The notes below the pieces were generated by a model, which was not told the DNA's origin, ran no database searches, and saw only the letters and a list, made by a program, of their open reading frames with translations. From Bacteroidales bacterium (GTDB lineage Bacteria; Bacteroidota; Bacteroidia; Bacteroidales; ML635J-15), in NCBI GenBank assembly GCA_017620015.1, contig JAFZRE010000011.1:1-64000 (forward strand): a stretch of DNA of 64,000 nt. The letters run 5' to 3'. Every line of letters starts with the position of its first letter. Within the stretch, counting starts at the first letter, position 1. The position numbers and the translations under genes are program-made. Shown here in pieces: positions 19,210 to 27,855 of this stretch.

Positions 19210-20875
19210 AAATATAATCAAGGTTTTGGCTGTAGCGATGTTGCTGCTCCCTTTGTCGGTTTCGCTGAAGGCACAGGAAAAGGACAAGCCCGACTACAAC
19301 TTCGAGAGTGTCAAGAATCTGGACATTTTCCACTCGCTTTATAGGGAGCTTTACCTTTACTACGTTGATGAGATTGATCCCGAAAAGACCATCAAGACAG
19401 CTATCGACAAGATGCTCGAAGGCCTTGACCCATATACGGTTTACATTCCAGAAAACCAAATTGAGGACATAAAGCTCATAACCACAGGTCAATATGGTGG
19501 AATTGGTGCGCTTATCCGTCAGGATGGCGACTATGTGATGATTACCGACCCGTACGAAAATTCGCCTGCTGCAAAGTCTGGAATTATTGCCGGCGACAAG
19601 ATTCTCGAAGTTGACGGTCATTCGATGAAAGGCAAGCCGTCCGATGGCGTGTCGGAACTTTTGCGTGGCGAACCCAACACCAAGGTAAAACTCAAGTTGC
19701 AACGTATGTTTGCCAACGAACCTATTGAAATTCAGGTTACTCGCGAAGAAATAAAGTTGCCGTCGGTACCGTATTATGGCATTATTGACGATGGAATTGG
19801 CTATATTGCTCTCAATAGTTTTACCAATACAGCCGCCAAGGAGGTGCAGGATGCCCTCGAAAGTATGAAGAAGTCCAATAACATCAAGTCGCTTGTATTG
19901 GATTTGCGTTCGAATCCGGGCGGACTGCTTATCGAAGCTGTCAAGATTTGCAACCTTTTCATCGATGCGGGACAGGAAATTGTAAGTACCAAGGGCAAGG
20001 TTTCGGAATGGGACAAGTCGTACAAGACCACTGCCAAGCCAATTGATAAGGATATAAAGATTGTCGTGCTAGTCAATGAAATGTCGGCTTCGGCTTCCGA
20101 AATTGTTTCGGGAAGCATCCAGGACTTGGATAGGGGAGTGGTTGTTGGTCACCGTACTTTCGGCAAGGGACTTGTGCAGACTACGCGCAACCTCAGCTAC
20201 AACGGAATGCTCAAGGTCACTACGGCAAAGTATTACACACCGAGCGGACGATGCATTCAGGCTCTCGACTATTCGCACCGCAACGAGGACGGAAGCGTAG
20301 GTCATGTTCCCGACTCGCTAATCTCGAAGTTCTACACCAAGAACAAGCGTGAGGTTTACGATGGCGGTGGTATTACTCCCGATGTTGTGGTTGATGACAG
20401 CATAACTAACACGTTGTTAACCCAGTTGATGCTCAAGGATATGTTCTTCAAGTATTCGGTATGGTATCGAAGCAAGCACGAGTCCATTGGCGACGACCCT
20501 GCAAAGTTTGTTTTCACCGATGCCGACTATAAGGATTTCAAGGATTTCCTTGTGCGCGAAAAGTTTGAGTACAAGTCGTTCTCGGAAGAAAGCGTAGATG
20601 ATTTGATTGAAGTTGCAAAGACCGAAAATTACTACGACAACATTTCGAAGGACATCGAAACTTTGCTTTCTAAGCTGAAGCAGGACAAGGACAGGGACTT
20701 GGAACGTTACAAGGATGAGGTAACAAAGTGGATTGTAAGCTACATTATGCCGCGTTACTTCTACGAGAAGGGCAGCATAATGTTCAGCATCAACTACGAC
20801 GAGGAAGTAAAGAAAGCGATTGAGATACTAAAGGACGAAAAGATGTACAACGACATTCTTTCTCCAAAGAAATAA
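19196..20875 (+). CDS. S41 family C-terminal processing peptidase
   Basis: 559 residues. N-terminal signal peptide (RRIRNIIKVLAVAMLLLPLSVSLKAQ), a helical region, then a PDZ domain (GQYGGIGALI...AAKSGIIAGDKILEVDG), then the tail-specific protease core: GIGYIALNSFTNTAAKEVQ, LVLDLRSNPGGLLIEAV, the catalytic NEMSASASEIVSGSIQD (Ser nucleophile) and VVVGHRTFGKGLVQ (general-base Lys). It acts in the periplasm on protein C-termini. The C-terminal ~150 residues are a charged helical extension typical of the Bacteroidota form. Last gene of the hemD-rnpA run. Confidence 0.92.
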   Translation: MRRIRNIIKVLAVAMLLLPLSVSLKAQEKDKPDYNFESVKNLDIFHSLYRELYLYYVDEIDPEKTIKTAIDKMLEGLDPYTVYIPENQIEDIKLITTGQYGGIGALIRQDGDYVMITDPYENSPAAKSGIIAGDKILEVDGHSMKGKPSDGVSELLRGEPNTKVKLKLQRMFANEPIEIQVTREEIKLPSVPYYGIIDDGIGYIALNSFTNTAAKEVQDALESMKKSNNIKSLVLDLRSNPGGLLIEAVKICNLFIDAGQEIVSTKGKVSEWDKSYKTTAKPIDKDIKIVVLVNEMSASASEIVSGSIQDLDRGVVVGHRTFGKGLVQTTRNLSYNGMLKVTTAKYYTPSGRCIQALDYSHRNEDGSVGHVPDSLISKFYTKNKREVYDGGGITPDVVVDDSITNTLLTQLMLKDMFFKYSVWYRSKHESIGDDPAKFVFTDADYKDFKDFLVREKFEYKSFSEESVDDLIEVAKTENYYDNISKDIETLLSKLKQDKDRDLERYKDEVTKWIVSYIMPRYFYEKGSIMFSINYDEEVKKAIEILKDEKMYNDILSPKK

Positions 20876-20921
20876 TGTTATTATGCAACAAATATTTCTA
20901 TATAAACATCATTTTCTTTCT

Positions 20922-21130
20922 GTCATTCCACAAAGCAGAACGAACAGGCGCAGGAACGAGCCTTGTGAGTTCGCTTATGCGGTACCTTCAGCTCGGCGTA
21001 GCCAATCCCCCTTGAGTACTAATGGGAGATTGCTCGCAAGCTTCGCGAGGTTGCAAGCAACGTTTCGGACAGCCGTCTTCACGCAGCTCTCCGTTCCGTA
21101 TCGCTGGTTCAGTCAGGCTTCCGAAATGAC
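20922..21130. repeat. Interspersed repeat with GTCATTCC/GAAATGAC ends, copy 2
   Basis: 209-bp element filling most of the gap between the S41 peptidase and trpS. It starts GTCATTCC and ends TTCCGAAATGAC. It shares AGATTGCTCGCAAGCTTCGC, GAGGTTGCAAGCAACG and CTCCGTTCCGTATCG blocks with copies 1, 3 and 4. It also contains CAGCTCGGCGTAGCCAATC. The long frame through it is not a gene. Confidence 0.65.
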
Positions 21131-21179
21131 GTACTCTTTTTTCATTATTAAAGATAAATTTAGTAAATAATCAATAACT

Positions 21180-22172
21180 ATGGATACAGTATTAAGTGGA
21201 ATCAGGTCAACGGGAAATCTCCATTTGGGCAACTACCTTGGAGCAGTAAGAAACTTTGTAAGGATGCAGGAAGGCAACAACTGCTATTTCTTCATAGCCG
21301 ACTATCACGCGCTTACCACTCATCCAGCCACCGAGGAAATGCACCGCAATGTGCGTCAGGTATTGGTTGAATACCTTGCTAGCGGCATTGATCCCGAAAA
21401 ATCGACGGTTTACATTCAGAGCGATGTGCCCGAAATTTGTGAGATGTACCTTCTACTCAATATGAACGCCTACTTGGGTGAGCTTTGCCGTACCAGTTCG
21501 TTCAAGGAGAAGGCACGCAAGCAACCCGAAAATGTAAACGCAGGACTTTTGACCTATCCCGTGCTGATGGCTGCTGACATACTTATGCATCACGCCGACA
21601 AGGTTCCTGTTGGCAAGGACCAGGAGCAGCATCTGGAGATGACGCGCAAGTTCGCCCGTCGTTTCAATACTATGTTCAATGTTGAATATTTCAAGGAACC
21701 GCAGGCTTATAATTTCGGTGGTGAACTTATCAAGATTCCCGGACTCGACGGCTCCGGCAAGATGGGCAAGTCGGAAGGCAACGGCATTTTCCTTGCTGAT
21801 GACGAGAAGGTTATCCGCAAGAAGGTGATGAAGGCAGTTACCGACAGCGGTCCAACCGAGCCAAATTCGCCTATGCCAGAACCGATACAGAACCTTTTCA
21901 CGATAATGAAGGCTGTTTCTACACCCGACACAGTGGCATATTTTACCGAAAAGTACAACACCTGCGAAATCCGCTATGGCGACATGAAGAAGCAACTTGC
22001 CGAGGACATTGTTGCGATAATTAAGCCTATTAGCGAACGTATAAAGGAAATAGATGCCGACAACGAATTCCTGAAACGCACCGTAATGCGTGGTGCCGAG
22101 AAAGCCCGTGAAAATGCCATCAAGACCGTTCGTGAAATGCGCGAAATAATGGGATTCAAGAGGCTGTTTTAG
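21180..22172 (+). CDS. trpS: Tryptophanyl-tRNA synthetase
   Basis: 330 residues, normal length for this class I synthetase. It charges tRNA-Trp with tryptophan. The HIGH-type motif is GIRSTGNLHLGNYLGA (residues 7-22) and the KMSKS-type loop is LDGSGKMGKSEGN. Further family segments: FIADYHAL, MAADILMHHADKVPVGKDQEQHLE split across about residues 140-165. It stands alone, preceded by repeat copy 2 and followed by a palindrome. Confidence 0.95.
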   Translation: MDTVLSGIRSTGNLHLGNYLGAVRNFVRMQEGNNCYFFIADYHALTTHPATEEMHRNVRQVLVEYLASGIDPEKSTVYIQSDVPEICEMYLLLNMNAYLGELCRTSSFKEKARKQPENVNAGLLTYPVLMAADILMHHADKVPVGKDQEQHLEMTRKFARRFNTMFNVEYFKEPQAYNFGGELIKIPGLDGSGKMGKSEGNGIFLADDEKVIRKKVMKAVTDSGPTEPNSPMPEPIQNLFTIMKAVSTPDTVAYFTEKYNTCEIRYGDMKKQLAEDIVAIIKPISERIKEIDADNEFLKRTVMRGAEKARENAIKTVREMREIMGFKRLF

Positions 22173-22206
22173 TAATTGATAATTAATAATTTACAATGTA
22201 TAATTT

Positions 22207-22240
22207 TTTGTAGCGACGAGCCATGGCACATCGCTACAAA
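22207..22240. repeat. Near-perfect palindrome
   Basis: TTTGTAGCGACGAGCCATGG followed by its near-complement to TCGCTACAAA; 34 bp with two mismatched pairs (both could be G-U in RNA). It lies 35 bp after trpS and may also act as a terminator. After it come CCTTTAGCTCGCGCAAGCAAATC and three ATCATCAA units before the convergent gene. Confidence 0.6.
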
Positions 22241-22311
22241 TTATTGAATTTTCAACCTTTAGCTCGCGCAAGCAAATCATCAAATCATCAAATCATCAAA
22301 TAGGCATTCGC

Positions 22312-22749
22312 CTACATGACCGCCCAATTCATAATTCCCAACACGACAAGATACCTCACAAACTTTCCTACAAACATCAGCGCAACTGTGATATACGGAT
22401 TGGTGCGCAGAAATCCCATTGCGATTGCAATCAAGTCACCAATTATCGGCAACCAAGTGAGCAGAGCCGCAGCACAACCATATTTCTCAACGCGGTTATG
22501 CACTTTTTCCAACTTTTCGCGCTTTACCCTGAAATATTTTTCCAGCCATTCCCATTTGCAGAGCCAGCCCATGCCGAAGCTAATCATTCCGCCTGCGGTA
22601 TTGCCAATGCTTGCTACAATGACGATAACCCACGCATTGTAGTCTAACAATAAAGCGCCCGATACCAATGCTTCCGATGAGAAAGGTATTATCGTTGCCG
22701 ACAGCAGGCAGCCGAGAAATAGTCCAAAAAGTCCGAGGCTTTCAAGCAT
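22312..22749 (-). CDS. YqaA family (SNARE-associated/DedA-like) membrane protein
   Basis: 145 residues with three or four membrane segments. Family features are LGLFGLFLGCLLSATIIPFSSEAL at the N-terminus, NTAGGMISFGMGWL, WLPIIGDLIAIAMGFLR (the GD...G re-entrant motif of DedA-like proteins) and the final MFVGKFVRYLVVLGI. YqaA proteins are short relatives of DedA lipid-scramblase-like proteins; the transported substrate is unknown. It lies 58 bp after the PurF-like gene on the same strand. Confidence 0.82.
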   Translation of the reverse strand: MLESLGLFGLFLGCLLSATIIPFSSEALVSGALLLDYNAWVIVIVASIGNTAGGMISFGMGWLCKWEWLEKYFRVKREKLEKVHNRVEKYGCAAALLTWLPIIGDLIAIAMGFLRTNPYITVALMFVGKFVRYLVVLGIMNWAVM

Positions 22750-22807
22750 AGTGAAAAAAAATATTCGGGACGAATTGTCGCCCCGAACATTATGCTAGTT
22801 TTTTGTT

Positions 22808-24217
22808 TTAGAATCCGTATGATGCTCCGTCGAAGCAATGCAGGCAGAGTTGCTCGCGTGGAAGTCCAACAGCATCGCAAACGGTCTGCAAAGAGTTGAA
22901 TTTCAGTGTATCAACGCCAACGCGCTTACGAATCATCTCGACCATATTGGCATACTGAGTTGTGGTTTCGTCCTTGTAGGCTTCGAGGTTGCGGATTTGT
23001 CCGCCTTCGAGTTCCTCGATGCAGCGGCGTGCGATGAGTTCCATATCGGTCTTCGATGCCGAGAAGTTCAGGAATTCGCATCCGTGAACCAATGGCGGAC
23101 AGCTTATGCGAACATGTACGCGCTTAACGCCACAGTCGTACAACATCTTAACATTGTCACGGAGTTGTGTTCCACGAACTATAGAGTCATCGCAAAAAAC
23201 TGCTTCCTTGCCTTCGAGAACCTTGCGGTTGGGGATAAGCTTCATCTTTGCGACAAGATTTCTTGTTTCCTGGTTTACAGGCATGAAGCTACGCGACCAG
23301 GTCGGAGTATATTTTGCAACGCCACGCTTGTAAGGAATGCCAGCACCTTCGGCATAACCGAGAGCCATTCCAATACCGGAATCTGGAATTGCCGATACGA
23401 AATCTGCCTTTATGTCGTCCTTTTGTCCCATTGCATGTCCGAGTTTGTAGCGAACTTCTTCGGCGTTGATGCCTTCGTATTCTACACATGGGAAACCATA
23501 GTAAATCCAGAGGAACGAGCAAATCTGCATCTTGTTGTTTGGAGCGAGCAGCTGTTCAATTCCGTTAGGGGTAACCTTTACAATTTCGCCCGGACCAATG
23601 AAGCGGGTTGTGTTGTAGTCGAGGTTGAGGTAGCTGTGGCTTTCGGATGCAATTGCATAGCTTGAGCCTTTGCGACCTATTGTCAAAGGTGTGCGGCCAT
23701 ATAAGTCGCGTGCAGCGATAACGCCATCGGGGGTAAGTATAAGCATACTGCAGCTACCCTTGATGTGGCGGTAAACATTCTGTATGCCGTCGGTAAAGTC
23801 CTTGCCTTGAGTGATTAGCAGTGCTACAAGTTCAGTAGGGTTGGTTGTACCCATGCTCATTTCGGTGAACTGCTGGCTCATCGACAGACACTTTTTCTCC
23901 AGTTCGGGGATGTTGTTGATTTTCGACACGGTGACAATCGCAAATCGTCCGAGGTGCGAGTTTACAACTATTGGCTGCGATTCGGTGTCGCTAATTACGC
24001 CAATGCCCAGGTTGCCTTCCATCTCGTGGAGATCGTCGGTGAACTTTGTCCTGAAGTAGGAGTTCTGGATGCTGTGGATGTTACGGTGGAATTTACCGCT
24101 TTCTTCGACTGTGCTGATACCAGCACGCTTTGTTCCCATGTGGGAATGATAGTCTGTTCCGTAGAAAAGGTCTGTAATACAGGCTTCTCTCGAAACGACT
24201 CCAAATAGACCGCTCAT
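22808..24217 (-). CDS. Amidophosphoribosyltransferase-like protein lacking the N-terminal Cys
   Basis: 469 residues with two domains in the PurF order: class II glutamine amidotransferase (residues ~1-230; HSHMGTKRAG, GRFAIVTV, YAIASESHSYL) and a type I phosphoribosyltransferase domain (~260-420) with PRPP-binding VFCDDSIVRGTQ. PurF makes 5-phosphoribosylamine, the first step of purine synthesis. However, this protein begins MSGLFGVVSREAC; the catalytic Cys1 found in PurF (CGxxG) is absent. I recall that Bacteroidales carry such a paralogue besides a true PurF. It could use ammonia, partner another glutaminase, or be regulatory. No true purF is in this window. Confidence 0.75.
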   Translation of the reverse strand: MSGLFGVVSREACITDLFYGTDYHSHMGTKRAGISTVEESGKFHRNIHSIQNSYFRTKFTDDLHEMEGNLGIGVISDTESQPIVVNSHLGRFAIVTVSKINNIPELEKKCLSMSQQFTEMSMGTTNPTELVALLITQGKDFTDGIQNVYRHIKGSCSMLILTPDGVIAARDLYGRTPLTIGRKGSSYAIASESHSYLNLDYNTTRFIGPGEIVKVTPNGIEQLLAPNNKMQICSFLWIYYGFPCVEYEGINAEEVRYKLGHAMGQKDDIKADFVSAIPDSGIGMALGYAEGAGIPYKRGVAKYTPTWSRSFMPVNQETRNLVAKMKLIPNRKVLEGKEAVFCDDSIVRGTQLRDNVKMLYDCGVKRVHVRISCPPLVHGCEFLNFSASKTDMELIARRCIEELEGGQIRNLEAYKDETTTQYANMVEMIRKRVGVDTLKFNSLQTVCDAVGLPREQLCLHCFDGASYGF

Positions 24218-24374
24218 ATAAGTTGTTTTTTAGGTTTAAAAATTATGGCGCGAAATTACAATATTTATTGGGAATTTGTGCAGAAAATTTGATTTTTTTA
24301 GTAATATTCGTTAAAAAAGGGCTTTGCATTAGGAACGGGTGCAATAAAAATTGCTCGGCAACGATATTTTTCAT

Positions 24375-24382
24375 TAGATTTG
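24375..24382 (+). promoter_or_regulatory. -7 promoter motif of the TPR lipoprotein gene
   Basis: TAGATTTG matches TAnnTTTG, 20 bp before the ATG at 24403. It helps place the start there and not at the upstream in-frame codons. Confidence 0.5.
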
Positions 24383-24402
24383 CATTCCTAAACGCAATTG
24401 AA

Positions 24403-24945
24403 ATGAAACTGAATTTACACAGAACCGTATTGTTGCTAATGTTTGCTTTTGTGGTATGCCTATTGGCTAGCTGCAAGCACGAAAAGACCGAGCAGGAAAA
24501 GCTTTACGACGAAATTACTGCCAAGGAAACCGAACTTTACAAGGACAAGACCGAAGCCATTTACAAGGACAAGGCTATCGAGATGGTACGCATGTATGCC
24601 GAGTATGCCGACAAATACGCAACAGACACTCTTGCTCCCGAATACCTTTTCCGTGCCGCCGAAATAAGCGAAAATGCAAATCAGCCCAACAATGCAGTCA
24701 CATACTTGACACGAATCGAGGAGAATTACAAGGATTATAGAAATTATCCGCTTTGCATATTCAAGAAGGCGTACATTTATGAAAACTACTTGAAAAATCA
24801 AGAAAAAGCACGTCAGTATTACGAAAAGTTCATTGCAGACTATCCCGACCACGAACTTGCCGAAGCTGCAAATTCTTCTCTAATGTTCCTTGGAATGTCC
24901 GACGAAGATTTGATAAAGGTACTTGAAAAATTAAGCAAGGAATGA
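24403..24945 (+). CDS. TPR-type lipoprotein
   Basis: 180 residues from the ATG at 24403; the frame is open further upstream, but that region contains the promoter. Lipobox: VVCLLASCKHEKTEQ (lipidated Cys about residue 24). The rest is helical with tetratricopeptide-like pairs (APEYLFRAAEISENANQPNN, ARQYYEKFIADYPDHELAE), reminiscent of BamD/YbgF-type TPR proteins. Probably in the periplasm, anchored to a membrane. Its stop overlaps the comEC start (ATGA at 24942-24945), so the two are co-translated. Confidence 0.8.
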   Translation: MKLNLHRTVLLLMFAFVVCLLASCKHEKTEQEKLYDEITAKETELYKDKTEAIYKDKAIEMVRMYAEYADKYATDTLAPEYLFRAAEISENANQPNNAVTYLTRIEENYKDYRNYPLCIFKKAYIYENYLKNQEKARQYYEKFIADYPDHELAEAANSSLMFLGMSDEDLIKVLEKLSKE

Positions 24946-27074
24946 CCTTCTCATTCGCAGAAGAAATAAGGCGTTATCCCTTCATTAGGCTGACAATTCC
25001 GCTGATTGTCGGAATTGTATTGGCTTTGCTTCTGCCTTTGCCACAATGGATTGGCTGGTCGCTGCTTGGCGTATCGGCTGCTTGTTTCATTGTTTTCAAG
25101 CATATACCTAAATATAATATTGCGCTTGCTACTGGCATTTCTGTAAATGTCTTTCTTGTCGCGGTTGGATTGTTACTGGCTTCGTTCAACGTTGAGGGCG
25201 AGGCAAAGGACACACTTGCCGGGTACAAGGGGTTTGTGATTGGCGAGGTCGCCGACGACCCGAAAATAAAGGAGAACAATGTATCGCTCGAAATAGAAGT
25301 TTCTGCAATTCGCGATGGTGATGAATGGATTGAAACTTCGGGGCGCACTTTGTTGTATCTGGAAAAGGATTCGGCATCTCTGCTTCTGCGCACTGGCGAC
25401 AGGATAGTTTTCAGTCCAGAACTGTCGGGAATCGAAAACAAGGGCAATCCCGAAGAGTTCGATTATCGCAAATACCTTGCCTACAACATGATTTTTAGTT
25501 CCGACTACCTTGCTGGCGACGATTGGCGGTTAGTTGACGACGAGGCTGTTGGTTTCCGTCCGAAACTTTCGCGTCTGCGCATGAAACTTGTCGGATTGTT
25601 GCGCGATTTCGGTCTGTCGGACGACGAGTTGGGTGTTATGTCGGCAATGACTATGGGTTACAGCGATATTTTGAGCGATGAAATCCGCCATGCCTATTCG
25701 TCGGCAGGAGCAATGCACATTTTGGCGGTATCGGGATTGCACGTTGGTATAATTTACGGCATTATCGTCTTTCTGCTGTCGTTCATCAAAAACGACAAAC
25801 TCAACTGGTTGAAAGTTGTGCTTACCATCTCGCTCATCTGGTTGTATGCCTTGTTTACGGGCTTGTCGCCGTCGGTGTCGCGCGCTTCGTTGATGTTTTC
25901 GCTGATGTCGCTGGGCAAGTTGCAGAAGAACAGTCCCGGTTCGCTTAATGCCGTATTTGCAAGTATGTTCATCCTGCTTGTGATAAATCCATACAACCTT
26001 GTGAATATCGGATTCCAACTTTCGTATTCGGCAGTAATCGGCATTATCATATTGCAACCTAAATTGTATGCAATTTTCGAGGTCAAGAACAAACTTCTCG
26101 ACTGGATTTGGTCGCTAACGACTGTTTCGGTGGCAGCACAATTGGCAACAATGCCATTGTGTTTCTATTATTTCCATCAGTTTTCCAATTATTTCCTGCT
26201 CACCAACTATGTGATGATTCCCATCTCGACCATAGCAATATGGACATGCTTTATTTTCTTTGCTGTGTCGTGGATTCCATACGTTTCAACGGCGGTTGCA
26301 TATTGCCTGTCGTGGTTGGCAAAGGCTATGAATTATGCTTGTCTTACAATCGAAGGACTGCCTTTCTCGACTGCGCAGGACATATATCTTGATATGCCGC
26401 AGGTTATTCTGCTTTTTGCGGTAATAATTCTATTTGTCGTATTTTTCTTTTTTACGAAACGCTACAGGCATTTGTTTGCTGCGGTGACGATGTGTGTTCT
26501 TCTTGCCGCTACCAACTTGTGGCAGTCGTTTGAGTCAAGTTCGCAGAAAACATTGGTGGTGTATAACATCAGCAAGACCACTGCAATAAACATAATCGAT
26601 GGCACCGACAACATAATGTTTGCAAATCTCGATTCCATTCAGCCAGAGAAGATTGAATTCACAGCCAAGAACAACTGGCTGAAGAAAGGTCTCGACCGTG
26701 AAAAGTACGTTAACTTGTCGTCGGGAAAGGAGAATCTGCTTTCTACAATTACCACCATCGACAACCGCAAGGTGTTCTTCAAGCAGAAGTTCATAGATTA
26801 CGACGGATTGAAACTTTATGTGCTTGACGACAACTTTATGCCCATTGATGATGAAAGTTTTGGAAAGGTTGATGTCGATTACGTTGTTCTGGCTGACAGT
26901 CCGTATGTTACACTTGAAGAAGTCGCGGAGCATTTCAACTTCAAGAAGATAATAATTGCAAGTTCCAATAGCATTTCGCGATGCGAGGCTTGGGATGCAG
27001 AGAAAGTGGCTTTAGGTTACGATGTGCATGATGTTAGAAACGATGGTGCATTTATAGTCACAATCGACGGTTAA
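24942..27074 (+). CDS. comEC: ComEC/Rec2 family DNA-uptake channel protein
   Basis: 710 residues. N-terminal membrane segments, a DUF4131 soluble region (~residues 60-200; GDRIVFSPELSGIENKGNP, FDYRKYL) and the Competence domain with many membrane helices (HILAVSGLHVGIIYGIIVFL, LFTGLSPSVSRASLMFSLM, QLSYSAVIGII). It forms the inner-membrane channel for single-stranded DNA in natural transformation. The C-terminus is soluble but lacks the HxHxDH metallo-beta-lactamase motif of Bacillus ComEC, which is normal for the Bacteroidota form. No other competence gene is nearby. Confidence 0.88.
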   Translation: MTFSFAEEIRRYPFIRLTIPLIVGIVLALLLPLPQWIGWSLLGVSAACFIVFKHIPKYNIALATGISVNVFLVAVGLLLASFNVEGEAKDTLAGYKGFVIGEVADDPKIKENNVSLEIEVSAIRDGDEWIETSGRTLLYLEKDSASLLLRTGDRIVFSPELSGIENKGNPEEFDYRKYLAYNMIFSSDYLAGDDWRLVDDEAVGFRPKLSRLRMKLVGLLRDFGLSDDELGVMSAMTMGYSDILSDEIRHAYSSAGAMHILAVSGLHVGIIYGIIVFLLSFIKNDKLNWLKVVLTISLIWLYALFTGLSPSVSRASLMFSLMSLGKLQKNSPGSLNAVFASMFILLVINPYNLVNIGFQLSYSAVIGIIILQPKLYAIFEVKNKLLDWIWSLTTVSVAAQLATMPLCFYYFHQFSNYFLLTNYVMIPISTIAIWTCFIFFAVSWIPYVSTAVAYCLSWLAKAMNYACLTIEGLPFSTAQDIYLDMPQVILLFAVIILFVVFFFFTKRYRHLFAAVTMCVLLAATNLWQSFESSSQKTLVVYNISKTTAINIIDGTDNIMFANLDSIQPEKIEFTAKNNWLKKGLDREKYVNLSSGKENLLSTITTIDNRKVFFKQKFIDYDGLKLYVLDDNFMPIDDESFGKVDVDYVVLADSPYVTLEEVAEHFNFKKIIIASSNSISRCEAWDAEKVALGYDVHDVRNDGAFIVTIDG

Positions 27075-27185
27075 TATTTTTCGAACAAAACATAATTTTG
27101 TAAAATTAGATATAATATTTTTGCGCCCATATCCGTAAAGTGGATGTTGTGTTTAAAATTTTGTATTAATTAAAAACAAAGAAGA

Positions 27186-27734
27186 ATGAAGAAATTATTA
27201 GTAATTATGGCTGCTGCTGTGGCATTGGCATTTTGTTCGGTACAGCAGGTAAGCGCACAGAACGACAACGGCGGTCTCGGTGTGAGACTTGGCGGTGGTG
27301 ACCTTTTGGGTGCCGAAGTTTCTTATTTGACAAAAGTTGATGCAGACAATAGGTGGGAACTTGACCTTGGTGTTGGCGATTTTAGGTATTGGCATACCGA
27401 TAATACATGGCATCATGGTTTGTTTATTGGCTTCACGGGTTCGTATCAGTGGCACTGGAACATAGTTTCTGGCTTCAACTGGTTTGTTGGTCCTGCTGCT
27501 CAGGTAAACACTTTGCTTGCAGATTCTGACCATACTGACATTTCTCTGGGTGTTGGCGCTCAGATAGGTCTTGAATACGACTTCTTGACAGACCTTGATG
27601 TTCCATTACAGTTAAGCTTGGATTTGAGACCTATGGCTCATTTTTATTTGCTAAACCATTATAAACCAGCAAATGATTTATATAGGTATTTCGGCTGGGG
27701 TGTAGCTCTTGGTGTAAGATACATATTCCATTGA
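27186..27734 (+). CDS. Small outer-membrane beta-barrel protein
   Basis: 182 residues: signal peptide (KKLLVIMAAAVALAFCSVQQVSA) followed by alternating amphipathic strands (LGVRLGGGDLLGAEVSYL, RWELDLGVGDFRYWH, DISLGVGAQIGLEYDF) and a C-terminal strand ending in aromatic residues (WGVALGVRYIFH), the usual signature for outer-membrane insertion. Likely an 8-stranded barrel. TATTTTTG at 27116-27123 is a candidate -7 element, and a strong terminator follows. Confidence 0.75.
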   Translation: MKKLLVIMAAAVALAFCSVQQVSAQNDNGGLGVRLGGGDLLGAEVSYLTKVDADNRWELDLGVGDFRYWHTDNTWHHGLFIGFTGSYQWHWNIVSGFNWFVGPAAQVNTLLADSDHTDISLGVGAQIGLEYDFLTDLDVPLQLSLDLRPMAHFYLLNHYKPANDLYRYFGWGVALGVRYIFH

Positions 27735-27755
27735 TAATTTGTTAGTTAACATACG

Positions 27756-27789
27756 AAAAGGGAGCGAATTTTTTTCGCTCCCTTTTTTT
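27756..27789 (+). terminator. Terminator after the beta-barrel gene
   Basis: Stem AAAAGGGAGCGAA pairs with TTCGCTCCCTTTT, followed by a T-run. Confidence 0.8.
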
Positions 27790-27798
27790 GATTTATAG

Positions 27799-27830
27799 TT
27801 TGCCTTTTAAGTTTTCTTTTCCTAATTTTG
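27799..27830 (+). promoter_or_regulatory. Bacteroidota-type promoter for the 1004-residue PKD gene
   Basis: TTTG at 27799-27802, a 20-bp spacer, then TAATTTTG at 27823-27830 (TAnnTTTG). The ATG is at 27856. Spacing and both boxes match the consensus. Confidence 0.65.
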
Positions 27831-27855
27831 TAAACAAATTTAAAAACGTATCGTA

